From: CALBZG01 sp964486295
Lineage (GTDB): Bacteria; Bacillota; Clostridia; Peptostreptococcales; Anaerovoracaceae
Reading direction: 5' to 3'
Length of the DNA stretch: 64,000 nt
Assembly (NCBI GenBank): GCA_964486295.1
Contig: CAZAMF010000011.1
Span: forward strand, 4,496-68,495
A program made the translations under genes and the position numbers. Below, piece by piece: positions 16,490 to 26,598 of this stretch; the first letter of the stretch is position 1, and every line of letters begins with the position of its first letter. The notes beneath the pieces are model-generated. The model had not been told where the DNA came from and did no database searches. It worked only from the letters and a program-made list of their open reading frames with translations.

Positions 16490-18487
16490 ATGGACAAAAC
16501 ATCTAACAGAACAAAAAAGAGACTGATTGCAGCCTTCGCTATCGTATGCCTGATGATCTCCGCACTGGGATTCAGAGTGGGTTGGGTTCAGATCGTAAGG
16601 GGAGAAGAATATGCCAAGATGGCCACCGGGCAGCAGACAAGAGATGTGTCGATTGCCGCGAAGAGGGGCGCCATTTATGATCGGAACGGAGAAGAACTGG
16701 CCATCAGCGCTGCGACGTTCTCAGTCTGGATCCGGCCGGAAAAGGTCTGGAAAGGCGACAATAAGGATGAAAAGGAGCAGAATGCAGAAAAGGTATTCAA
16801 GGCATTGTCAGAGAATTTGAACATGACTGTGGATGTGATCCGTGAAGCGGCTTCCAAGGACTCGAAGCTCATTAAAATTGCCAAATATCAGACAAAAGAT
16901 ACGGCGGACAAGATATCGGGACTGGGATTGTCCGGCGTCGAAATTACGGAAGAAGTCAAACGTTATTATCCTTTGGGGGCCTTTGCCAGCCATCTGCTCG
17001 GCAGCGTTACGGATGACAATACCGGCCTTTCAGGAATTGAACTCGAATATGACAGTCTGCTCAGCGGGGTTTCCGGACGCTGGATCAAAAGTGCCGATGT
17101 GGAGGGCAATGGCCTCGCATATGGTGTCGAGAAATATTTCGGCGCTGAAAACGGCTTGAATCTGGTTCTGACCATTGATTCGGTCATTCAGTATTACGCT
17201 GAAAAATCAATTGCAGATGTAAAAGAGACAACGGGTGCCGATCGGGTGTGGTGCCTGATGATGGATCCAAAAACAGGTGGAATACTGGCAATGGCAGCAA
17301 CACCGGAATTTGATCCTAATGACGCCAGAACCCCTCTTGATCCTCAGGAAGCGGCAACCCTTGCGACTATGTCCAATGGGGATAAAATGAAATTCTGGAA
17401 TCAAATGTGGAGAAACTCGATGGTCAGTGATACGTACGAACCCGGATCCACATTTAAACTGATCACCACCGCTGTCGGGCTTGAAGAAGGCGTAACCTCC
17501 TTAAACGATTCATTCGTATGTACCGGTTCGATCGACGTCTATGACACAACACTAAGATGCTGGAGATATCAGGAACCTCACGGACGCGAGACTCTGGTAC
17601 AGGCTGTCGGGAATTCCTGCAACCCGGTGCTGGTGCAGATCGCTCAAAGGATCGGCGAAGAAAAATATTATGAGTATCTTGATCTTTTCGGGTTTTCGGA
17701 AAAGACCGGCATTGATTTCCCGGGAGAAAGCTCATCCATTCTACAGTCGCGCAACGGCGCGAACCCGGTAGGTCTGGCTACCATGGCTTATGGCCAGGGT
17801 ATCGCTGTGACACCGGTTCAGATTCTGTCAGCAGTTTGCGCTTTCGGAAACGGCGGGCAGATGATGCAGCCTCACTTGGTCAGTGCACTGACGGATTCAC
17901 AGGGAAAGGTTGTAAAATCTTTCGATCCTAAGATCGTCAGAAGGGTCGTCTCCGAGCAAACCGCGGAAGAAATGTGCTTTATTATGGAGTCTGTCGTTTC
18001 TGAAGGCGGTGGCGGAAAGGCAAAAGTAGACGGGTACAGAGTAGGCGGGAAAACCGGAACGGCCCAAAAGGCCCAGGGCGGCGGCTACAGCAATGAAACC
18101 TATTCATCCTTTATCGGCATGGCGCCTATGAATGACCCGAAGGTGGCTATATTGCTGGTGGTGGATAATCCGAAAGGCGTGAAATATGGCAGCATCACGG
18201 CAGCGCCGGGTGCCCAGAAAATTCTTGCGCAGACACTCCGGTATCTGAATGTTGAACCGGAATTCACCCAGGAAGAATTGAGCGCCCTGAAAAGCAATAC
18301 CGTCACTGTGCCGAATCTTGCGGGACACAGCATCGATAATGCTATAGGCATTCTCGGCGGACTGTCGCTTGGAGCGACAGTGTCTCCGACGCTGGAAACC
18401 GTAGAAGACGTAATGGTCGTAGATCAGTATCCGAAGCCGGGGGAAAGCATAAAAAAAGGTGAAAATGTTTATTTATACTGGGAATAA
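16490..18487 (+). CDS. spoVD: Class B penicillin-binding protein (SpoVD/FtsI type) with PASTA domain
   Basis: This peptidoglycan transpeptidase has a short cytosolic tail, one N-terminal membrane anchor (about residues 11-30), the PBP dimerisation domain and the penicillin-binding transpeptidase domain. Active-site motifs are GSTFK (Ser320), SCN in GNSCNP (about residue 376) and KTGT (about residue 521). A single PASTA domain covers about residues 605-665. One PASTA domain and 665 residues resemble SpoVD more than PbpB, which usually carries two, but in Clostridia the dcw copy may serve vegetative division, sporulation, or both. The 111-base gap before it, with a weak terminator-like hairpin, hints at some separate control. 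Confidence 0.9.
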   Translation: MDKTSNRTKKRLIAAFAIVCLMISALGFRVGWVQIVRGEEYAKMATGQQTRDVSIAAKRGAIYDRNGEELAISAATFSVWIRPEKVWKGDNKDEKEQNAEKVFKALSENLNMTVDVIREAASKDSKLIKIAKYQTKDTADKISGLGLSGVEITEEVKRYYPLGAFASHLLGSVTDDNTGLSGIELEYDSLLSGVSGRWIKSADVEGNGLAYGVEKYFGAENGLNLVLTIDSVIQYYAEKSIADVKETTGADRVWCLMMDPKTGGILAMAATPEFDPNDARTPLDPQEAATLATMSNGDKMKFWNQMWRNSMVSDTYEPGSTFKLITTAVGLEEGVTSLNDSFVCTGSIDVYDTTLRCWRYQEPHGRETLVQAVGNSCNPVLVQIAQRIGEEKYYEYLDLFGFSEKTGIDFPGESSSILQSRNGANPVGLATMAYGQGIAVTPVQILSAVCAFGNGGQMMQPHLVSALTDSQGKVVKSFDPKIVRRVVSEQTAEEMCFIMESVVSEGGGGKAKVDGYRVGGKTGTAQKAQGGGYSNETYSSFIGMAPMNDPKVAILLVVDNPKGVKYGSITAAPGAQKILAQTLRYLNVEPEFTQEELSALKSNTVTVPNLAGHSIDNAIGILGGLSLGATVSPTLETVEDVMVVDQYPKPGESIKKGENVYLYWE

Positions 18488-18510
18488 ATCAGAAGAGTGC
18501 AGGTGAAAAC

Positions 18511-19878
18511 ATGAAAGAACTCAAATTGAAAGAAATCGCATCAGCTGTCGATGGTAATATACTGAAAGGCAATGGTGATTATATCATCACCGGAGTATCC
18601 ACCGACTCAAGAAATGTGCATCCCGCCGATCTTTTCGTAGCGCTTATCGGGGAAAAACACGATGCCAATAAATTTGTGCCTCAAGCGGCAGAAAATGGGT
18701 GTAAAGCATGTCTGATAAGCAATCCCGCGGCGGCTGAACCCGTTGAAAACGCAATTTTGGTCGAAAACACGACCACGGCGCTCCAGAAACTGGCGAAATA
18801 TTACCTGACCTTGTTCCCCATCAAAAAAATTGCTGTAACCGGAAGCACTGGCAAAACCACAACGAAGGATATGATCCATGCTGTGGCATCCGTCAGATTC
18901 AAAAGCGCAAAAACACAAGGCAACTTCAATAATAATATCGGCTTACCGCTAACCATCCTCTCCATAGAAGACGGCACAGAGGTTGGCGTATTTGAGATGG
19001 GTATGGATAAGCCCGGTGAAATTGATGAACTGGTGGAAATCGTCCGCCCTGATATCGGCGTCATTACGAATATAGGATTATCGCACATTGAGCGTCTCGG
19101 CAGCAGAGAAAACATCTTCAAAGCGAAGATGGAAATAGTGAACTATTTCGGGCCGGACCAAGTGCTGATCATATGTGATGACAACGATCTTCTGACGAGA
19201 AATACAGCATCGGGCGATTACAGGCTGGTCACCATCGGTACAAACGGAAAAAGCAGCTATATTGTTTACAACATAAAAGACAATGAAGAAAACGGACTCA
19301 CGTTTGATTTAGAACATGAGCAGAAACTGCATCATGTCACGCTCCCGGTACCGGGAAGGCATAATGCTTTGAACGCTTCCCTTGCCATCGCCTGTGGCGT
19401 CGAACTGGGGATCCCGATGGAAGAGGCTATAGCGGGTCTCACAAAAATCTCACTGACAGAAAAGAGACTCAGTACCATCAACAAAAGCGGGATCAAGGTG
19501 ATTGATGATTCATATAACGCGAGCCCCGATTCGATGAGGGCGGCTATTGATGTCCTGGCTTCCAGGAAAGGTTTGAGAAAAGTCGCTGTTCTTGGGGATA
19601 TGTTTGAGCTCGGCCCGGACAGCCCTGAATACCATAGACAGGTGGGGGAATATGCCGCCAATGCCGGCGTTGATTTAGTTGTAACTATAGGAGATTTGTC
19701 ATATAATACAATGTTAGGGGCTAAAAGAATTTTAGGCCCTAATAAGACCCTCCATTTTAACAATAGAGAAGAATTCATAGTCAAATTAAAAGACATCATC
19801 CGGGTAGGGGATGTTATTCTGATAAAAGGGTCCAGAGCTATGAAAATGGATGAGATCACAAAAGAAATTCTTAAATAA
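18511..19878 (+). CDS. murF: UDP-N-acetylmuramoyl-tripeptide--D-alanyl-D-alanine ligase
   Basis: MurF adds D-Ala-D-Ala to the UDP-MurNAc tripeptide in the cytosol, completing the pentapeptide precursor. The 455-residue Mur ligase shows the ATP loop TGSTGKTTTKD (about residue 110), the NNIGLPLT segment and the central-domain EMGMDKPGEI. It lies 23 bases after spoVD and 13 before mraY. Confidence 0.95.
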   Translation: MKELKLKEIASAVDGNILKGNGDYIITGVSTDSRNVHPADLFVALIGEKHDANKFVPQAAENGCKACLISNPAAAEPVENAILVENTTTALQKLAKYYLTLFPIKKIAVTGSTGKTTTKDMIHAVASVRFKSAKTQGNFNNNIGLPLTILSIEDGTEVGVFEMGMDKPGEIDELVEIVRPDIGVITNIGLSHIERLGSRENIFKAKMEIVNYFGPDQVLIICDDNDLLTRNTASGDYRLVTIGTNGKSSYIVYNIKDNEENGLTFDLEHEQKLHHVTLPVPGRHNALNASLAIACGVELGIPMEEAIAGLTKISLTEKRLSTINKSGIKVIDDSYNASPDSMRAAIDVLASRKGLRKVAVLGDMFELGPDSPEYHRQVGEYAANAGVDLVVTIGDLSYNTMLGAKRILGPNKTLHFNNREEFIVKLKDIIRVGDVILIKGSRAMKMDEITKEILK

Positions 19879-19891
19879 GGAGCAGTAGTAA

Positions 19892-20848
19892 ATGGATTAT
19901 TTACAAATTGCACTCCTGCTGGCGTTAACTTTTATATTGAGCACGATCGCAACTTCACTCGAGATACCGATTTTGCGTCGCAAACGGGCCGGACAAAATA
20001 TACGTGAAGAAGGGCCGGAATCCCACTTGAAAAAGGCCGGCACCCCCAGCATGGGAGGCATATCGATCATCCTTGCGACTCTGATCACATGCGCGGTCAC
20101 CAGACAATTTTCACCCGAGACATTTATAACCGGCTTTTCATTTATAGCATTCGGGCTGATCGGGTTTGCCGACGACTATATCAAAATTATTCGCCATAAC
20201 AATCTCGGATTAAGAGCCTGGCAGAAGATGGCGCTTCAGATCATCTTCGCAGCAGTGCTCTCCATCCTGATCACGAAATCACCGGAACACGGAACAGATG
20301 TTATGGTCCCTTTTACCGGCGAATTTTTTGATTTAGGCGGTTTGTACATCCCGTTTTCAATTTTTGTAACAGTCGCTATTGTAAACAGTGTGAATCTGAC
20401 TGACGGGCTTGATGGACTGGCTTCCGGGGTCACGGCTGTAGTCGCTGTGTTTTTTGCTATTGCCGGCGTTATTTTGGGCATGGTGACCGAAGCTTCCTTT
20501 GCAGCCTGCATGGCAGGCGCATGTCTGGGCTTTTTAGTGTTCAACAGGCATCCGGCCAAGGTGTTTATGGGGGATACCGGTTCGCTTGCTTTGGGGGGCG
20601 GTCTGGCGGCTATCGCCGCAACAATGAATATGGAGCTTTTTCTACCCATCGCGGGATTTGTCTATGTAGCCGAAGCTTTGTCGGTATTGATCCAGGTGGC
20701 AAGCTTCAAATTAACAGGGAAAAGAGTGTTCAAAATGGCTCCGTTACATCATCATTTTGAACTATGCGGTCTGAAAGAAACAAGAGTCGTCGCGGTATTC
20801 TGGGCAGCTGCCCTGATATTCTCCGCAGTCGGAATAGGAGCATTATAA
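19892..20848 (+). CDS. mraY: Phospho-N-acetylmuramoyl-pentapeptide-transferase
   Basis: MraY is a ten-helix membrane enzyme that transfers phospho-MurNAc-pentapeptide to undecaprenyl phosphate, forming lipid I. In 318 residues the catalytic and Mg-binding motifs are present: DDYIK near residue 95, NLTDGLDGLASG near residue 170, FMGDTGSLALGG near residue 227 and the HHHFE box near residue 286. The length is normal. A GGAG precedes the ATG. Confidence 0.96.
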   Translation: MDYLQIALLLALTFILSTIATSLEIPILRRKRAGQNIREEGPESHLKKAGTPSMGGISIILATLITCAVTRQFSPETFITGFSFIAFGLIGFADDYIKIIRHNNLGLRAWQKMALQIIFAAVLSILITKSPEHGTDVMVPFTGEFFDLGGLYIPFSIFVTVAIVNSVNLTDGLDGLASGVTAVVAVFFAIAGVILGMVTEASFAACMAGACLGFLVFNRHPAKVFMGDTGSLALGGGLAAIAATMNMELFLPIAGFVYVAEALSVLIQVASFKLTGKRVFKMAPLHHHFELCGLKETRVVAVFWAAALIFSAVGIGAL

Positions 20849-20849
20849 T

Positions 20850-22217
20850 ATGAGAAAAGAAATTATCGGGAAAAAAGTTCTTATAGTCGGAATGGGCAGA
20901 TCAGGGATTGCAGCAACTCAGGCTCTGCTGAAACTGGGAGCGAAGGTTTCCGTTCAGGACTCCAAACATGCGGAGGATTTTGATCAGCAATTCATTAGAT
21001 TCCTTAACAATCTGGATGTAAAATGCTATTTTGGAACTACACCGGGACCGGAAGACCAGTTTGATATGCTGGTTCTTTCTCCGGGGGTACCGCCAAACCT
21101 GGATTTTATCAATGAAGCAAAAGCAAAGGGATCAGAGATCGTAGGCGAACTGGAAATAGCCTATCGCATCGGGAACGGGAAATATATTGCCATCACAGGC
21201 ACGAACGGAAAAACCACTACAACGACTCTGGTAGGAGAAATCTTTAAAAATGCGTGTCGTAGAACTTATGTTGTCGGGAATATCGGAGTTGCTGTGATCG
21301 GAAGCGCTCTCATCGCAGAACGGGATGCATGGATGATTACGGAAGTGTCGAGTTTTCAGCTTGAAACCACGACATTTTTCAAACCCTTTGTCTCTGCCAT
21401 ACTGAATCTGACCCAGGATCATATGGACCGCCATCGTGACATGGAGAACTACGGAAAGGCAAAAGCGCGGATCTTTAAGAACCAGGATGAAAATGATTAT
21501 GTGGTAGTCAATTACGACGATAAAGCCTGCTTTGCCCTGGCAGCGGGAGCAAAAGCCAGAGTTGTTCCTTTCAGCAGACTGGAGGAATTGGAATTCGGAT
21601 GTTACGTAAAAGATGGCGCGATCTGCATCAATGACGGTGTCAATCAGCCTGTTACCATCTGCCAGACGTCCCAGCTGATCATCCCGGGTGCACACAATGT
21701 GGAGAATGCCCTGGCGGCCGCAGCCATCTCCTATTTTGCAGGTGTGGATAGTGCCGTAATAGGGGAGACTCTGCGTTCATTTCAAGGTGTAGAACATCGT
21801 CTGGAGTTTGTTGAGGAAATTGACGGTATTCGTTTCGTGAATGATTCCAAAGGGACAAATCCCGACTCCTCGATCAAGGCGATCGAGGCAATAAAAGGAA
21901 ATATCATTCTGATTGCCGGAGGCTATGACAAGGGGAGCGATTTCGACAATCTGATCAAGTCTTTTGATGGAAAAGTAAAAGCAATGGTGCTTCTCGGTAA
22001 AACGGCGCCAAAGATAAAAGAAACGGCGGAGAGACTTGGATTTACTGACATCAGGATGGCAAAGGACATGGATGAAAGCGTCAAGATCGCTTACAGCCTC
22101 GCCGCTTCCGGTGATACGGTCCTGCTGTCGCCTGCCTGCGCAAGCTGGGATATGTATACCTGCTTTGAGCAGCGCGGTGAACATTTTAAGAACCTGGTTC
22201 ACAAACTGGCTAACTGA
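20850..22217 (+). CDS. murD: UDP-N-acetylmuramoylalanine--D-glutamate ligase
   Basis: MurD adds D-glutamate to UDP-MurNAc-L-Ala. The 455-residue protein has an N-terminal Rossmann-like domain (VLIVGMGRSG), the ATP loop TGTNGKTTTT near residue 113, LNLTQDHMDRH (about residue 190) and NDSKGTNPDSS with the C-terminal LLSPACASWDMY typical of MurD. It begins two bases after mraY. Confidence 0.96.
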   Translation: MRKEIIGKKVLIVGMGRSGIAATQALLKLGAKVSVQDSKHAEDFDQQFIRFLNNLDVKCYFGTTPGPEDQFDMLVLSPGVPPNLDFINEAKAKGSEIVGELEIAYRIGNGKYIAITGTNGKTTTTTLVGEIFKNACRRTYVVGNIGVAVIGSALIAERDAWMITEVSSFQLETTTFFKPFVSAILNLTQDHMDRHRDMENYGKAKARIFKNQDENDYVVVNYDDKACFALAAGAKARVVPFSRLEELEFGCYVKDGAICINDGVNQPVTICQTSQLIIPGAHNVENALAAAAISYFAGVDSAVIGETLRSFQGVEHRLEFVEEIDGIRFVNDSKGTNPDSSIKAIEAIKGNIILIAGGYDKGSDFDNLIKSFDGKVKAMVLLGKTAPKIKETAERLGFTDIRMAKDMDESVKIAYSLAASGDTVLLSPACASWDMYTCFEQRGEHFKNLVHKLAN

Positions 22218-22233
22218 TATTTTGGGATTTGGG

Positions 22234-23421
22234 ATGAAAATTGTTAAGAAAACAAAGGCGACAAAGCCTTTGAATTTAAAAAAATCATTAAGAAATGACG
22301 GTTTGAAAAGGCGGCCCGGAGATTTTACACTGGTGATCATGACGATGGTCCTGGTCATTTTCGGAGTGATTATGGTGTTCAGCGCCAGCTATTACAGCGC
22401 GCTCAGCGATTACGGCGATCCGTATTATTTTCTGAAGCGGGAAATCGTTTATGCCGGAGTCGGGGTTGTTATTATGCTGGTTGTTGCATCCATCGACTAT
22501 CACTGGTATAAAAAGTTTTCCTGGATGTTTCTCGGTACCAGCGTAATACTGCTTATGCTGGTTTTTACTCCTTTAGGCGTTACGAGGAATAATGCGACCC
22601 GGTGGATCGGCATTGGAAATCTGACCTTGATGCCGGGAGAACTGGCTAAGCTATGCGCCATTCTCTTTGTGGCGTTTTATCTGAGCAGCGATCCGTCAAG
22701 GATCCGATCCTTCAAATCAGGAGTCATGCCGCTGGTAGGAATCGGCGCCGTTTATTTTGGGCTGATCTACATGCAACCCAATCTTTCTACGGCTATTACC
22801 GTATTTATGATTATCGTCGGCATGCTGTTCGTGTCCGGAGCAAAAATTTGGCATCTGATCTCCGTCGGCGGTGCGGGCGTCCTTGCAGGCCTGTTTGCTA
22901 TATTCGTTGATCCGGATGGTGCCTATCGTCTTGCCCGGGTGACCAGTTTCCTGGATCCGTTTGCAGATCCATTGGGGACGGGATATCAGGTTGTCCAGTC
23001 ATTATACGCACTGGGCTCCGGAGGGCTGCTCGGCGTAGGCTTGGGGAAAAGCATACAGAAAAATTTATATCTGCCAGAGGCCCACAACGATTTCATACTG
23101 GCTATCATCGGAGAGGAACTTGGATTCATCGGAATCCTGGCGCTGCTCTGCTGCTATATTTTTCTGATTTGGCGAGGCGCTCATATCGCCATGAATGCAG
23201 GGGATTTGTATGGCACTCTTATTGCTTCCGGGGTAACACTGATGCTTGGCATACAGGTAGCACTTAATGTGGCCACTGTTACATCCAGTATGCCGCCTAC
23301 AGGGATCACTCTCCCCTTCATCAGTTACGGGGGCAACGCATTGTGGCTCTTCATGGGTTCCATCGGGCTTCTGATCAGCGTATCGCGATATTCCCAAAAC
23401 AGCAGACTGAAGAATTTATAG
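22234..23421 (+). CDS. ftsW: SEDS peptidoglycan polymerase FtsW (SpoVE type)
   Basis: FtsW is a ten-helix SEDS-family glycosyltransferase that polymerises lipid II at the septum together with its class B PBP, here probably the SpoVD-type protein. I chose the ATG at 22234 because the longer reading overlaps murD by 180 bases. The 395 residues carry MQPNLSTAI, GSGGLLGVGLGKS, LPEAHNDFI and PPTGITLPFISYGGNA, all SEDS hallmarks. In sporulating Firmicutes the dcw copy is often called SpoVE; sequence alone does not separate the two. Confidence 0.93.
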   Translation: MKIVKKTKATKPLNLKKSLRNDGLKRRPGDFTLVIMTMVLVIFGVIMVFSASYYSALSDYGDPYYFLKREIVYAGVGVVIMLVVASIDYHWYKKFSWMFLGTSVILLMLVFTPLGVTRNNATRWIGIGNLTLMPGELAKLCAILFVAFYLSSDPSRIRSFKSGVMPLVGIGAVYFGLIYMQPNLSTAITVFMIIVGMLFVSGAKIWHLISVGGAGVLAGLFAIFVDPDGAYRLARVTSFLDPFADPLGTGYQVVQSLYALGSGGLLGVGLGKSIQKNLYLPEAHNDFILAIIGEELGFIGILALLCCYIFLIWRGAHIAMNAGDLYGTLIASGVTLMLGIQVALNVATVTSSMPPTGITLPFISYGGNALWLFMGSIGLLISVSRYSQNSRLKNL

Positions 23422-23436
23422 ACCGGAGATCTGAAT

Positions 23437-24540
23437 ATGAAGATTATTATGACATGCGGAGGTACCGGGGGGCATATATATCCCGCCATTGCCATCGCAG
23501 ATAAAATCAAAGAAATGAGCCCTGATGCCGAGATCCTTTTCATAGGAACCGGAAGGCCGCTTGAGAAGCAGCTGATCCCTTCGGCGGGATATCAGCTGGT
23601 CTTTATAACGGCCAGCGGCTTCAACAGAAAAAACCTCCTGAAAAACTTCCGGACCTTTTTTGATGTGATAAAGGGCAGCAGGGAAGCGGCTGAAATCATC
23701 AGAGAGTTTTGCCCTGACGCTGTGATCGGCACGGGAGGCTATGTTTGCGGACCTGTGATCTTCGAGGCTCACCGGGCCGGGATCAAGACCTATCTGCATG
23801 AGCAGAATGCCGCTCCGGGTATGACAAATAAATTGCTTGAGCCGATTGTAGACAGAGTTTTCCTCGGATTTCAGGCTGCGGCGCAGGCTTTCAGAAACAA
23901 AGGCAAATTGATCGTAAGCGGAAACCCGGTCAGGAAGACATTTGGCACCCAAAACAAAAACTCGGCCCGGGAACAACTTGGGATCGATCCGAATTCATTC
24001 GTGATCCTGGCCTTCGGCGGCAGCCAGGGGGCCGGCATGATCAACAAAGTCATGCTGGAATCCATGCCTATGATTGCAGGGATGGAGCATACGATTGTCT
24101 TTTTCGGAACCGGGGATAAATATTATGACGCTGTGATGGCTGATCTTAACGAAATGGGGCTGGCAGGCAGGGACAACATTAAGATCATGAGATATATCAG
24201 CAGTATGGAAAGATATCTCGCCGCCGCTGACATCGTTATTTGCAGATCCGGCGCATTGACCGTTGCTGAACTCGCCGTCACAGGAACGCCTGCTGTTCTG
24301 ATCCCTTCGCCCAATGTAACCGGCAATCACCAGTTTTTTAATGCCAGAGCGGTTGCCGATCACGGCGGAGCCCTGATCATTGAAGAAAAAGAACTGGAAA
24401 CAGTAAGCCTCGGTTCGATCCTGTATGAGCTGTACAAAGATCCACAGAAGCTGGCGCAGATGTCCAAGGATATGAAAAAACTGGGCAACATGGAAGCGGC
24501 CGATGTCATTTACGAAAACCTTGAATTGCCAGAGGTGTAG
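23437..24540 (+). CDS. murG: UDP-GlcNAc:undecaprenyl-PP-MurNAc-pentapeptide transferase MurG
   Basis: MurG is a peripheral membrane GT-B glycosyltransferase that converts lipid I to lipid II. The N-terminal glycine-rich loop CGGTGGHIYPA (residues 6-16), HEQNAAPG near residue 123, GGSQGA near residue 191 and the C-terminal CRSGALTVAE and NHQFFNA segments are diagnostic. The length (367) is normal. Confidence 0.96.
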   Translation: MKIIMTCGGTGGHIYPAIAIADKIKEMSPDAEILFIGTGRPLEKQLIPSAGYQLVFITASGFNRKNLLKNFRTFFDVIKGSREAAEIIREFCPDAVIGTGGYVCGPVIFEAHRAGIKTYLHEQNAAPGMTNKLLEPIVDRVFLGFQAAAQAFRNKGKLIVSGNPVRKTFGTQNKNSAREQLGIDPNSFVILAFGGSQGAGMINKVMLESMPMIAGMEHTIVFFGTGDKYYDAVMADLNEMGLAGRDNIKIMRYISSMERYLAAADIVICRSGALTVAELAVTGTPAVLIPSPNVTGNHQFFNARAVADHGGALIIEEKELETVSLGSILYELYKDPQKLAQMSKDMKKLGNMEAADVIYENLELPEV

Positions 24541-24543
24541 GCG

Positions 24544-25293
24544 ATGGCAACCAAAAAGGAAAAGAAAAACAGAAAAAGAAAAAAGAAACGCTATTCTCTT
24601 ATATTCCTTGGAGCAATAGCTTTTCTCGTATTACTCTATTTATTTTTTAGCTCGAGCCTGTTCAATATTAAATCCATCGAGGTGTCGGGGAACAATTTTC
24701 ACACCGCCGGCGAGATAATAAAAATGTCCGGCGCCAAGCTGGGAATGCCGATTTTTAAAATCGACAAGAAGGAAATGATGGAGCCGTTGACAGAAGATCC
24801 GTATATCAAGGGTGTCGCGATAGGGCGAAAGCTGCCTTCAACCCTGACTATCAAGGTGACAGAACGAAAAGAAGAAGCAGCGGTGGCTTACGGCAATTCT
24901 TTCATCATTATTGATCCGCAGTGCACCGTCCTGAGAAGAGTAGACTCGCAGCCCGAGGTCCCTCTTCTGATCGGGATGACGATCCTCAATATGCAGCCCG
25001 GAGAGACCCTGGAAGTGGAGCAGGTGAATGTGCTTGAAAACACAATGGCTTTACTTCATGCCATGGACAGCAATGATCTCTATTTTAAAAAAATTGACAT
25101 TTCCGATGTGATCGTAAAAGCCTATATATACGATGGACTGGTTTGCCAGGGGAAACCGGAAAACATCCTGGAGGCGATGAATAACGGGAATCTTGAAGCG
25201 GTTTTGCTGGACCTGATGGATGAGCATATTGAACGCGGAACGATCAGCTTAGGGGGTAACGGATACTGCTCATTCAGCCCCGAGATAATATAA
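24544..25293 (+). CDS. ftsQ: Cell division protein FtsQ/DivIB
   Basis: A 249-residue single-pass membrane protein with a strongly basic cytosolic tail (KKEKKNRKRKKKRY), one transmembrane helix (about residues 18-40), a POTRA domain (about 42-112, beginning FNIKSIEVSGNN) and an FtsQ/DivIB beta domain. It scaffolds FtsL and partner proteins at the divisome. It follows murG by three bases and ends the cell-wall part of the cluster; ftsA is not present after it. Confidence 0.92.
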   Translation: MATKKEKKNRKRKKKRYSLIFLGAIAFLVLLYLFFSSSLFNIKSIEVSGNNFHTAGEIIKMSGAKLGMPIFKIDKKEMMEPLTEDPYIKGVAIGRKLPSTLTIKVTERKEEAAVAYGNSFIIIDPQCTVLRRVDSQPEVPLLIGMTILNMQPGETLEVEQVNVLENTMALLHAMDSNDLYFKKIDISDVIVKAYIYDGLVCQGKPENILEAMNNGNLEAVLLDLMDEHIERGTISLGGNGYCSFSPEII

Positions 25294-25331
25294 AAAACAC
25301 TAAAAACGGTATATATTTTGAACTTTTATTA

Positions 25332-25340
25332 TGCTATAAT
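25332..25340 (+). promoter_or_regulatory. Extended -10 promoter of ftsZ
   Basis: TGC-TATAAT (TATAAT at 25335-25340) is an extended -10 element about 48 bases before the ftsZ start; no good -35 is seen at the right distance. Confidence 0.5.
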
Positions 25341-25388
25341 ACCACATATATATAATTTCCCAGGGAAATTTGCAGGAGGGTCTATTTG

Positions 25389-26531
25389 ATGTTACAATTC
25401 GAAATGAATCAACAGAATGCTGCCAGGATTATGGTGATCGGCGTCGGCGGCGGAGGTTGCAATGCAGTAAACAGGATGATTGAAACAGGAATCAGAGGTG
25501 TTCAGCTGGTTGCTATTAATACTGATAAACAAGCGCTCGGCGGCTCACAGGCTGAGATCAAAATTCAGATCGGCGATAAGCTTACCCGCGGTCTGGGTGC
25601 TGGCGCAAACCCTGAGATCGGTCAGAAGGCGGCCGAAGAGAGCATTGAAGATATCGTTAAAATCATGGAAAATCTGGATATGGTTTTCATTACTGCAGGC
25701 ATGGGCGGCGGTACCGGAACAGGCGCGGCACCTATTATTGCGAAAGCAGCCAAAGAACTGGGGATTCTCACTGTGGGAGTCGTCACTAAACCTTTTACCT
25801 TTGAAGGCAGAAAAAGGATGAACCATGCCGAACTCGGCATCAAGTTCCTCAAGAAATATGTTGATTCTCTTGTTATCGTTCCCAATGACAAGCTTCTGCA
25901 AATTGCCGAGAAAAACACCACGATGCTGGAAGCTTTCGGCATGGCCGATGAAATACTGAAGCAGGGTGTCAGAGGGATATCGGATATCATCGCAGAGGCC
26001 GGTATTATTAACCAGGACTTCGCTGATGTGGATACAGTCATGAGAGATCGCGGTGTTGCCCATATGGGTGTGGGAAGAGGAAAAGGCGATGAACGCGTCC
26101 AGCAGGCTGTAGTTTCCGCAATCGAGAGTCCACTGCTTGAAACATCTATAAACGGAGCAAAGGCAATCCTATTGAACGTCCTCGGAGGCTATGACCTTGG
26201 GATGGTGGAAGTCAATGAAATCGCGGATCAGGTCCAGAAAGCGGCCGATGATGATGCTATCGTCATTTTCGGAGCTTCCGTCAAGGAAGAGCTGAAGGAT
26301 GAAATCATTGTGACGGTTATAGCTACCGGCTTTGATGAAAGACCTTCAGATGCGCTAAATCGTCTTGTATCCGAGACAGAAGAGGATGACTCCGGCGCAG
26401 AAAAAGCCAGCGCAACAGTGCCGGGCCAGATCGACAATCCATATGACAATGTCGGTACCTTTCCGACTATAAAGCCCATCTTTGATATACCGGTATTCTT
26501 AAAAGGTGGTAAAGACGGCAAGGGCATTTAA
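25389..26531 (+). CDS. ftsZ: Cell division protein FtsZ
   Basis: FtsZ is the tubulin-like GTPase that polymerises into the Z-ring. The 380 residues show the nucleotide loops [10 protein letters not shown] near residue 20, the tubulin signature [12 protein letters not shown] near residue 105 and the T7 synergy loop region [10 protein letters not shown]. The variable linker is short, and the C-terminal peptide DIPVFLK matches the conserved hook for FtsA, SepF and other partners. I prefer the ATG at 25389 to the TTG one codon earlier; GGAGGG lies about nine bases upstream. Confidence 0.97.
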   Translation: MLQFEMNQQNAARIMVIGVGGGGCNAVNRMIETGIRGVQLVAINTDKQALGGSQAEIKIQIGDKLTRGLGAGANPEIGQKAAEESIEDIVKIMENLDMVFITAGMGGGTGTGAAPIIAKAAKELGILTVGVVTKPFTFEGRKRMNHAELGIKFLKKYVDSLVIVPNDKLLQIAEKNTTMLEAFGMADEILKQGVRGISDIIAEAGIINQDFADVDTVMRDRGVAHMGVGRGKGDERVQQAVVSAIESPLLETSINGAKAILLNVLGGYDLGMVEVNEIADQVQKAADDDAIVIFGASVKEELKDEIIVTVIATGFDERPSDALNRLVSETEEDDSGAEKASATVPGQIDNPYDNVGTFPTIKPIFDIPVFLKGGKDGKGI

Positions 26532-26545
26532 AATTATGACTTGTA

Positions 26546-26575
26546 AAAGAGCCGGTTAATACCGGCTCTTTATCT
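26546..26575 (+). terminator. Intrinsic terminator of ftsZ
   Basis: An 11-bp perfect stem AAAGAGCCGGT / ACCGGCTCTTT with loop TAAT is followed by ATCTTATT. It ends the dcw transcript. Confidence 0.88.
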
Positions 26576-26598
26576 TATTATGAAAGAATCTGGAATGC

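Noticed and set aside
22036..22233. Longer N terminus for FtsW overlapping murD.
   Set aside because: It adds 66 residues unlike FtsW and overlaps 180 bases of murD; the ATG at 22234 gives the normal cytosolic tail before the first helix.
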